Assembly (NCBI GenBank): GCA_005883445.1 | Contig: VAZL01000271.1 | Span: 1,212-12,616, forward strand | Length of the DNA stretch: 11,405 nt | Direction: 5' to 3' | From: Alphaproteobacteria bacterium | Lineage (GTDB): Bacteria > Pseudomonadota > Alphaproteobacteria > Rhizobiales > Xanthobacteraceae | In this document: one piece after another, positions 6,783 through 11,405 of the stretch | Layout of the letters: the number at the start of each line of letters is the position of its first letter | How positions within the stretch are numbered: position 1 is the first letter of the stretch | The notes under the pieces: model-generated | Told to the model about the DNA's origin: nothing | Database searches by the model: none | What the model saw: only the letters and a program-made list of their open reading frames with translations | Made by a program: the position numbers and the translations under genes

Positions 6783-6865
6783 AAACCATCTGGCCCGGCA
6801 GTCCCGCCTCGCCAGCGCAGCCAAACCATAAGTGACCGAGCGTCAGCGCTCTTGCGTCCGCCGCT

Positions 6866-7729
6866 TCAATACGGCCGCACGGTGCCCTTGACCGTGGTGC
6901 GCAGCATCAGCCGGCGCTCGCTCGAAGGAAAATCCGTACGCGCGTGCGAGGAGCAGCGATTGTCCCAGAGCAGGAGATCGCCCACGCGCCAGACGTGCTC
7001 GTAGACGAACTCGCGCTTCTCCGAATGGTCGAACACGGCGTTGAGCAGCGGCTCGCTTTCCACCGGCGGCATGTCGAGGATGCCCATGGTCATCAGCCGA
7101 TTGACGTAGACCGCCTTGCGGCCGGTGTCCTCGTGGGTGCGAAACACCGGATGGGTGCATTCGGCGAAGGCTACGGTGCCGCGGCTGTCGCCCTTCTGCG
7201 TCGATCCATAGTTGTAGTGGTGCATGGCCTTGCGGCCTTCGAGCCGATCGCGGATCGCGGGATCGAGCGTGTCATAGGCGGCATAACCGCTGGCGAACAG
7301 CGTGTTGCCGCCGGCGGAGGGAATTTCGACCGAATAAAGCAACGTCGCCTTGCTCGGCACCTCGGCGTGGATCATGTCGTGGTGAAACATCATCTCCCCG
7401 TCGGGCAGGGCGCCGATCGGCTCGCCGTTCTCTCGGATGTTGGAGATCATCATGATTCCGGGCAGCAGGCTCGAATAGCCCTTGGGAAAATATTTCGGCG
7501 GCCGCGACAGCTCGCCGAGCTCGCCGAAATAGCCGGTCGCGCGGATCAGGTCTTCTTGCGACAGCTTCTGGCCGGGAAAGATGATGACGAGGTGATCGAG
7601 CCAAGCTTGGTAGATGGCGCGGACGGTTTCGTTGTCGGGCTTTTCGCGCAGGTCGAGCCCGCGGATTTCAGCGCCGATATGTTGGCTGAGCGGAACGACG
7701 TCGAACCTGGTTCGGGTCATGACCGTCAT
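6866..7729 (-). CDS. TauD/TfdA-family Fe(II)/2-oxoglutarate-dependent dioxygenase
   Basis: This 287-residue oxygenase couples decarboxylation of 2-oxoglutarate to hydroxylation of an organic substrate. The iron ligands are visible: H116-x-D118 in MMFHHDMIH, and the distal H262 in LLLWDNRCSSHARTDF. R277 in RRLMLRTT is at the 2-oxoglutarate carboxylate position (15 residues after the distal His, as in TauD). The N-terminal strand region IGAEIRGLDL and the DHLVIIFPGQ segment are typical of the family. The substrate is unknown: TauD itself uses taurine and TfdA uses 2,4-D, and neither can be assumed here. The ATG at 7729 has GGAGG 6 bases upstream; an in-frame TTG at 7744 and an ATG at 7720 are less likely. 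It is the third gene of a minus-strand operon, 41 bases after the small DUF gene. Confidence 0.9.
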   Translation of the reverse strand: MTVMTRTRFDVVPLSQHIGAEIRGLDLREKPDNETVRAIYQAWLDHLVIIFPGQKLSQEDLIRATGYFGELGELSRPPKYFPKGYSSLLPGIMMISNIRENGEPIGALPDGEMMFHHDMIHAEVPSKATLLYSVEIPSAGGNTLFASGYAAYDTLDPAIRDRLEGRKAMHHYNYGSTQKGDSRGTVAFAECTHPVFRTHEDTGRKAVYVNRLMTMGILDMPPVESEPLLNAVFDHSEKREFVYEHVWRVGDLLLWDNRCSSHARTDFPSSERRLMLRTTVKGTVRPY

Positions 7730-7770
7730 GGCGTTCCTCCGCAACTATCGGGCGTCTCGAGTCGAACTTT

Positions 7771-8070
7771 TCATTCCGCCGGGACCGGCGCCGGCGCGTG
7801 GCGCGCCGCCTTGCCGTGCTCGACCTCGCCGGTGGCCAAGGCGGCGAGGATCTTCGCAGCCAGCTCGCGCGCGGACGCCGCGCTCAATTCGACCGCGACG
7901 CGCTCGCGCCCCCCGTCCGCTTCGCTGATGAAGTCGATGCCGAGCGCATGATCGAGCGGCGCATGGAAGGGATGATCGTAATAGACGTTGGCGGTATCGA
8001 TCCGCATCCAGCCGCTCGGCCCCTTGGCGCTGCCCAGGAGCTTGGCCTTCTCGACGATGTAAGAGCACAT
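7771..8070 (-). CDS. Small conserved protein, probably DUF6295 family
   Basis: This is a 99-residue soluble protein with no signal peptide or membrane segment. It begins MCSYIVEKAKLLGSAKG and contains a strongly patterned core, ANVYYDHPFHAPLDHALGID (27-46). D32, H33, H36, D40, H41 and D46 cluster there, a density of possible metal or acid-base ligands that is unusual in such a small protein. The second half (58-78) has VAVELSAASARELAAKILAA, a probable helix. I recognise this as a family of unknown function, probably DUF6295. The start has GAGGAG 6 bases upstream. The gene lies 17 bases after the dienelactone-hydrolase-like gene and 41 before the dioxygenase gene, so the three are almost certainly co-transcribed and likely work on one pathway. 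Confidence 0.82.
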   Translation of the reverse strand: MCSYIVEKAKLLGSAKGPSGWMRIDTANVYYDHPFHAPLDHALGIDFISEADGGRERVAVELSAASARELAAKILAALATGEVEHGKAARHAPAPVPAE

Positions 8071-8087
8071 GATGATCTCCTCGAATC

Positions 8088-8858
8088 TCAGGCCGCGCGG
8101 GCCGCGGCCGCGGTGGCGAGATGTTTGCGGAAGAAGGCGAACACCTTGTTCCAACCGTCGAGCGCCTGCTCCGGGCGATAGGCCGGCCGCGCGGCGTTGA
8201 AGAAGGCGTGGCCGGCGCCGTCGTAGCGGTGGAATTCGTAAGTCTTGCCGAGCTTCTTGAGCACGGCTTCGGTGCGGTTCACCTGGTCGCGGTTGGGGTT
8301 TTCGTCGTCGTTGCCGAACAGGCCGAGCAGCGGACAGCGCAGCTTCGCCGTGAGATCGATGGGCGCGACCGGGCGCTTGGCATTGAGCTGCTTGGGGTCG
8401 TCGACGATGACGTTGCCGCCCCAGCAATCCACCGCCGCGTCGATGCCGTCGAGCGAGCAGGCGGCGAGATAGGTGTGGCGCCCGCCCGAGCAGAAGCCGA
8501 TCACTCCAACCCTGCCGTTGGCATAGGGCTGGGCGCGCAAAAACTCCATAGAGCCTGCGACGTCGCCGAGCACCTGCTCGTCGGCAACGCCGCCGGCCGC
8601 GCGCACGCGGGCGCCGACGTCGTCGGGGCTGCCGGGGCCTTCGCGGAAATAGAGGTGCGGTGCGATCGTCGCCAATCCATGATGGGCGAGCTTGCGGGTC
8701 GCCTCCTTGATCCATTCATCCCACCCGGGCATGTGATGGATCAGGACGATGCCGGGCCACGGTCCGCCGCCGAGCGGACGCGCGTAATAGGCTTCACCCA
8801 CATCTCCCTTGTGGCCGCGAAAGGCGACCGTCTCCGCGAGCATGCTTTCATAGGTCAT
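8088..8858 (-). CDS. Dienelactone hydrolase family alpha/beta-hydrolase
   Basis: This 256-residue cytoplasmic enzyme is of the dienelactone hydrolase family, which opens lactones or cleaves esters with a Cys-His-Asp triad. The nucleophile elbow is GVIGFCSGGR with C123, and the probable triad partners are D185 in LFGNDDENP (D184 also possible) and H217 in DGAGHAFF. GIVLIHHMPGWDEWIKE (36-52) supplies the oxyanion-side loop. Two more cysteines (134, 145) flank the active-site region. The ATG at 8858 has GAGG 6 bases upstream and was chosen over the start at 8891. It is the first gene of the three-gene operon with a DUF6295-like gene and a TauD-type dioxygenase gene. Its substrate is not known; the name describes the family, not proven dienelactone activity. 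Confidence 0.9.
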   Translation of the reverse strand: MTYESMLAETVAFRGHKGDVGEAYYARPLGGGPWPGIVLIHHMPGWDEWIKEATRKLAHHGLATIAPHLYFREGPGSPDDVGARVRAAGGVADEQVLGDVAGSMEFLRAQPYANGRVGVIGFCSGGRHTYLAACSLDGIDAAVDCWGGNVIVDDPKQLNAKRPVAPIDLTAKLRCPLLGLFGNDDENPNRDQVNRTEAVLKKLGKTYEFHRYDGAGHAFFNAARPAYRPEQALDGWNKVFAFFRKHLATAAAARAA

Positions 8859-8897
8859 GGCGTTCCTCGCCAGCTTGATGGCCGTGGCCACGATTAC

Positions 8898-8927
8898 ACA
8901 TAACCTTCGTGCGGCCTAGGGGTGCAA
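8898..8927 (-). promoter_or_regulatory. Possible promoter of the hydrolase-DUF-dioxygenase operon
   Basis: Reading the minus strand, TTGCAC (8927-8922) and TTATGT (8903-8898) are 18 bases apart. The predicted transcription start is about 33 bases before the ATG at 8858, a normal leader length. It is a weak -10, and this is pattern evidence only. Confidence 0.3.
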
Positions 8928-9028
8928 AGGCCCGCCGCTTGCGAGGCGCGTATCGTAGGCGGTGATTTAAGGCACGTGGCTGAAGTTAGGATCGAGGCTG
9001 TGCGAAAGGAGCGGGTGTCGCCTGCCGC

Positions 9029-9337
9029 TCAATCGGGACATCGATGCAGCACGGCCTTGTAGGTCTGGTCCTGATCCGAAAAGTCGATGGTCTTGTCCTC
9101 GCGCGGCGTGAAATTGACGTCGCTCAGCATCTGGCTGCCGCCCGGGCCCTTGCATTCGACATGGACCACAAAGGTGGCGCCCTCGCGCTTCTTGCTCAGA
9201 ATGGTGCACAGGCCGAACACCGAGTCGATGTCGCGCGGCGTGATCTTCACGCGTGAAACGCCAGTGTCCCATCCATCCGTTTTGCAGGCCTGATTTTCCG
9301 TATAGGTGCCGACGAGCGGGAAGTCATCCTCCCCCAT
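9029..9337 (-). CDS. Small secreted protein of unknown function, frame broken at the signal peptide
   Basis: The intact frame encodes 102 residues from the ATG at 9337: MGEDDFPLVGTYTENQACKT, continuing to HRCPD, with four cysteines likely to form disulfides. As read it has no signal peptide. Immediately upstream, in a frame shifted by one base, is a perfect signal-peptide coding stretch (9401-9336: MIKVAGRVLSLVALAALATPVH) with its own GTG and ribosome-binding site. Removing one G from the G5 run (9331-9335 on the plus strand as C5) joins them as ...ATPVHGEDDFPLVG, with normal cleavage near HG/ED. So this is either a pseudogenised secreted protein or a one-base sequence error. I recognise the GTYTENQ...CTILSKK...QTYKAVL pattern as a hypothetical family of Bradyrhizobium relatives. 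It is less likely that a cytoplasmic version truly starts at 9337, because that ATG lacks a good separate ribosome-binding site. Confidence 0.7.
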   Translation of the reverse strand: MGEDDFPLVGTYTENQACKTDGWDTGVSRVKITPRDIDSVFGLCTILSKKREGATFVVHVECKGPGGSQMLSDVNFTPREDKTIDFSDQDQTYKAVLHRCPD

Positions 9338-9401
9338 GCACCGGCGTCGCGAGCGCCGCCAGCGCGACGAGGCTCAGCACCCTCCCTGCAACTTTGATCA
9401 C
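9336..9401 (-). other. Orphaned signal-peptide coding segment (out of frame with 9029-9337)
   Basis: GTG at 9401 is preceded by AGAGG (9412-9408) at a 6-base spacing. It encodes a basic start (MIKVAGR), a hydrophobic core (VLSLVALAALA) and TPVHG, then hits TGA four codons later. One base fewer in the adjacent G run restores the downstream protein. Confidence 0.65.
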
Positions 9402-9668
9402 TTTTAGCCTCTTCACACGGAAACATCGCCGATCCCTTCGGTGGAGTGTAAAGAAGGTCGCGCGAACGGCAAACGATCAATTCCGCCGCAAGCGACGAAG
9501 TCTGGCTCCTGAAATCTTGCCAATGCTGGAGCGACCTGACGCACGCGCACAGGCGATACAGACAATCGTCCGAAAGGACGCACTGTCGTTATCGGCACCC
9601 AAGAAGAGGCGGGAGCGCAAGCGGGGTCTCTCAGCTACCGACACCTGGGGGGTAGGAACCGCGGTCTA
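9338..9668. other. Stretch without a supported gene apart from the orphan signal peptide
   Basis: Between the broken secreted-protein gene and the Ntn-hydrolase frame I see no intact gene, RNA gene or transposon end. A minus-strand frame at 9413-9598 (61 residues) and a plus-strand frame at 9253-9708 are open but have no ribosome-binding site and no family I recognise. This should hold the divergent promoters of both flanking genes, and possibly the missing N-terminal coding part of the hydrolase. Confidence 0.5.
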
Positions 9669-10592
9669 TTGCGGAGGAAGCGCCAGCGCCTTCCACAAAG
9701 AACGCTAGGACGGGCCTTAGCTCTCGAAGCGATCGCCGTCGCGCTCGGGTTTCCCGGCATCTGGTTTCTCAACGGCACCTACCAATGGGGCTGCACTGCG
9801 GTGGCGCGCGACGAAGATGGCGTGCCCTGGCTCGCGCGCACCCTCGATTGGCCGTTTCCGGGACTCGGTCGCCATATCGAGTTCGCACGCATGCGCGGTC
9901 CCGCAGGCGAGTTCGTCAACGTCACCTGGCCGGGCTACGCGGGCGCGCTGACCGCTTTGGCGCCCGGCCGGTTCGCGGCCGCCATCAACCAGGCGCCGCT
10001 CTGGCGCCGCACCCGCAAGCCGTGGCTGCGGCCCTACGATCTCGCCGCGAACGCATTGCGGACATGGCCGATCCGCTTCCGGCCGCCCGACCATCTGCTG
10101 CGCGAGGTGTTCGAGACCTGCCGTGATTTCGGCGCGGCCAAGTGCCGGCTCGAAACGGTACCGGTCGCGCGTCCCGTGATCTTTACGCTCATCGGATGCG
10201 AGCGCGGCGAGCGCTGCGTGATCGAGCGAACGGAAGAAGGTTTTGCCTGTCGTACCCAGGACACATCGACGGCCAATGATTGGCTGCGCAGCACGACGCC
10301 TTGGGAGGCGCGGGTATGCGCCACGCTCCTGCTCAAGAGTTCGCCCGAAGAGGCCACCGCCCACAGCCGCGCGCGGCGCGAGGCGCTCTCGTCCTGGCCG
10401 CAGCCGTTTGCCCGCTCCGATTTTGCCTGGGTGACGCCGCCCGTGCTCAATCCCTTCACCCGCATCGCCGTGGAGATGTGCGCGGCGAGCGGAACGTTGC
10501 GGGCGGTCGGCTACGAGCCGGAACCGGGCGGCACGCTTCCGCGGCGGGCGACGCAGGTGCGCGAATTGGCGGTGGCCGGCCTTCCGGCGTGA
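9669..10592 (+). CDS. Acid ceramidase/NAAA-like N-terminal-nucleophile amidohydrolase, start uncertain
   Basis: As read this is a 307-residue protein. The segment GCTAVARDEDGVPWLARTLD (41-60) matches the autocleavage and active-site start of acid ceramidase and N-acylethanolamine acid amidase: C42 would be the nucleophile freed by self-cleavage, R57 and D60 the supporting pair. TWPGYAGALTALAPGRFAAA, followed by IN (86-107), corresponds to the conserved AGYVG.LTG..PG.F...LN block of these enzymes. The reaction would be hydrolysis of a linear amide bond, for example in an N-acyl lipid; substrate unknown. The only usual in-frame start before C42 is TTG at 9669, without a good ribosome-binding site (GGAGGAAG lies just after it), and the propeptide is short (41 residues). 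The N-terminus may therefore be truncated or frameshifted. There is no membrane segment. Confidence 0.75.
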   Translation: MRRKRQRLPQRTLGRALALEAIAVALGFPGIWFLNGTYQWGCTAVARDEDGVPWLARTLDWPFPGLGRHIEFARMRGPAGEFVNVTWPGYAGALTALAPGRFAAAINQAPLWRRTRKPWLRPYDLAANALRTWPIRFRPPDHLLREVFETCRDFGAAKCRLETVPVARPVIFTLIGCERGERCVIERTEEGFACRTQDTSTANDWLRSTTPWEARVCATLLLKSSPEEATAHSRARREALSSWPQPFARSDFAWVTPPVLNPFTRIAVEMCAASGTLRAVGYEPEPGGTLPRRATQVRELAVAGLPA

Positions 10593-10614
10593 GCCGCTCG
10601 CCCGATTGCTTCGA

Positions 10615-10641
10615 GCGCGGCGCCGCGCGAAAATATTTTCG
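10615..10641. repeat. Two abutting perfect 14-base palindromes (terminator or operator)
   Basis: GCGCGGCGCCGCGC (10615-10628) and CGAAAATATTTTCG (10628-10641) are each perfectly self-complementary and share base 10628. They lie 22 bases after the hydrolase stop. The GC palindrome can form a 5-bp hairpin with a GCGC loop followed by an A/T tract, which resembles an intrinsic terminator. The AT palindrome stands out in a GC-rich background and could instead be a protein-binding site for the downstream gene. Confidence 0.5.
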
Positions 10642-10705
10642 ACATGTTTCTTGCCTCCAAAGGGAGCAAAATTCGTTTGTTCTGCGCGAACGGGCAGGGG
10701 GAGTC

Positions 10706-11029
10706 GTGCGCAAGTTGGTGTTGCGTCTCGTGACCGTTGCCGCGTTGGGCGCGGCTTTAACGGGCGGCCGTGCGCATGCGGCGCCGGCTGCACCGGATGT
10801 GATCGCGGCCCCGGTTGCGCTCGCCGAACCGGCGCAATTCATCTACGGCGGCAGGCCGTACTGCTGGTATCCCTACGGATGGGCGGGCGCCGGTTGGTAT
10901 TGGTGCGGTTACGGCACTTATGTCGGCGTCGGCTGGGGCGGCGCCTACGGCTGGAACGGCTGGGCCGTGCCGCGACACCATCGCGCCGCGCGAGTCACGC
11001 CGCCGTACCGCTTCCGGCCCGAGCCTTAG
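10706..11029 (+). CDS. Small secreted Gly/Tyr/Trp-rich protein
   Basis: This 107-residue protein starts at GTG 10706, preceded by AGGGGGAG (10696-10703). A Sec signal peptide covers residues 1-25 (MRKLVLRLVTVAALGAALTG, ending RAHA/AP). The mature part has a low-complexity Gly/Tyr/Trp block at about 50-88 (WYPYGWAGAGWYWCGYGTYV, GVGWGGAYGWNGW) with two cysteines (YC at about 53 and WC at about 67), then a basic Arg/His tail. Similar proteins are common in Bradyrhizobium relatives and are of unknown function; an envelope or extracellular location is inferred from the signal peptide. The open frame extends back to 10280 inside the hydrolase gene, but the signal peptide and ribosome-binding site fix this start. 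Confidence 0.75.
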   Translation: MRKLVLRLVTVAALGAALTGGRAHAAPAAPDVIAAPVALAEPAQFIYGGRPYCWYPYGWAGAGWYWCGYGTYVGVGWGGAYGWNGWAVPRHHRAARVTPPYRFRPEP

Positions 11030-11049
11030 CCGGCGCGCGAGCGTCGGCT
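11028..11049. terminator. 9-bp hairpin with GCGA tetraloop between convergent genes
   Basis: AGCCGGCGC (11028-11036) and GCGTCGGCT (11041-11049) pair over 9 bp with a single G-U, closing a GCGA loop of the stable GNRA type. It starts inside the stop codon of the Gly/Tyr-rich gene and lies 27 bases past the stop of the opposite DUF2189 gene, a natural place for a shared terminator. There is no T-tract, so termination strength is uncertain. Confidence 0.45.
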
Positions 11050-11075
11050 GGCGACTGGCTTGCGAGGTACCGTCT

Positions 11076-11405
11076 TTACGACTGTCCCGGAGGCTTCTTG
11101 TCCTCGCCGGCGAAAAGCGCGGCGGGAAACTGCGCCGCATAACGGCGCTGGTGCGGCGGACGTGGATGGTCTTGGCGAGGGGTCGGGTCCGGCTCCACGA
11201 CCTTGCGATAAAGGTGCCACGTCGAATGGCCGAGCACCGGCACCACCACGGCCAGGCCGAAGAAGAACGGCAACGAACCGATCACCAGCAGCGCGGCGAC
11301 GATCAAGCCCCACACCGCCATCATGACCGGATTGGCGGCGACCGCCCGCACCGAGGTCAGCACCGCTTCGACCGCGCCGACCTCGCGGTCGACCAGCAGC
11401 GGAAA
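11076..11405 (-). CDS. DUF2189 family membrane protein, C-terminal part
   Basis: The last 109 residues of an integral membrane protein are visible; the frame is open to the window edge. The block FPLLVDREVGAVEAVLTSVR, followed by AVAANPVMMAVWGLIVA (residues 1-37 of the visible part), and the following hydrophobic segments (VIGSLPFFFGLAVVVPVLGH, then STWHLYRKVV) match the conserved C-terminal region of DUF2189 (COG5473), predicted inner-membrane proteins of alphaproteobacteria with unknown function. Two membrane helices are visible. The polar tail (about 66-109) ends DKKPPGQS. The in-frame GTG at 11363 is internal, because family sequence continues upstream of it. Confidence 0.85.
   Translation of the reverse strand, partial: FPLLVDREVGAVEAVLTSVRAVAANPVMMAVWGLIVAALLVIGSLPFFFGLAVVVPVLGHSTWHLYRKVVEPDPTPRQDHPRPPHQRRYAAQFPAALFAGEDKKPPGQS

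Noticed and set aside
6838..6851. Hairpin GAGCG-TCAG-CGCTC between the convergent methyltransferase and dioxygenase genes
   Set aside because: Only 5 bp, no T-tract on either strand; position is suitable for a terminator but the structure is too weak to call.
6944..7951. 335-residue plus-strand frame opposite the dioxygenase gene
   Set aside because: Antisense to a gene with all iron and cosubstrate ligands intact; the translated product shows no domain.
8121..8903. 260-residue plus-strand frame opposite the dienelactone-hydrolase-like gene
   Set aside because: Antisense shadow; the minus-strand frame has the full catalytic triad and a ribosome-binding site.
9413..9598. 61-residue minus-strand frame upstream of the broken secreted-protein gene
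   Set aside because: It is less biased than most shadows, but it lacks a ribosome-binding site, matches no family I recognise, and runs into the leader of the secreted-protein gene.

Overview
The window reads as chromosomal DNA of a high-GC alphaproteobacterium, most likely of the order Hyphomicrobiales (Bradyrhizobium/Xanthobacteraceae-like). The reasons are strong GC bias at third codon positions (which creates many long antisense shadow frames), a PyrB N-terminus and a RuvX typical of that group, and several small proteins of a kind I associate with Bradyrhizobium relatives: a WCCGEGDC secreted protein, a GTYTENQAC secreted protein and a Gly/Tyr/Trp-rich secreted protein. The species assignment is inference. 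I found no rRNA, tRNA, CRISPR array, insertion sequence or prophage.

Region 1 (1-3836) is a housekeeping core with insertions. pyrB (aspartate carbamoyltransferase, minus, cut by the window edge) is divergent from an aidB-type acyl-CoA dehydrogenase (plus). That gene converges on a psiE-family membrane protein (minus), which lies behind ruvX/yqgF (minus). A small ribbon-helix-helix-like protein (plus) diverges from ruvX and converges on a small secreted Cys-rich protein (minus).

Region 2 (3837-6782) opens with a 322-base intergenic stretch. It is followed by three plus-strand genes: an orphan molybdate/sulfate-type periplasmic binding protein with no permease or ATPase beside it, a type II haloacid-dehalogenase-like hydrolase 17 bases later, and a SAM methyltransferase.

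Region 3 (6866-8858, minus) is a compact three-gene operon: a dienelactone-hydrolase-family enzyme, then a 99-residue protein of a poorly characterised family (probably DUF6295), then a TauD/TfdA-type Fe(II)/2-oxoglutarate dioxygenase. Its content suggests catabolism of an organic acid or lactone whose substrate cannot be read from sequence. The first and third genes share an exact 15-base translation-start cassette. This is the best candidate here for an undescribed functional unit.

Region 4 (9029-11405) holds a small secreted protein whose signal peptide is out of frame by one base at a G5 run, then an acid-ceramidase-like Ntn hydrolase without a convincing start codon. A pair of abutting 14-base palindromes, a Gly/Tyr/Trp-rich secreted protein and a DUF2189 membrane protein cut by the window edge follow. 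The 330 bases between the first two genes look damaged or misassembled.
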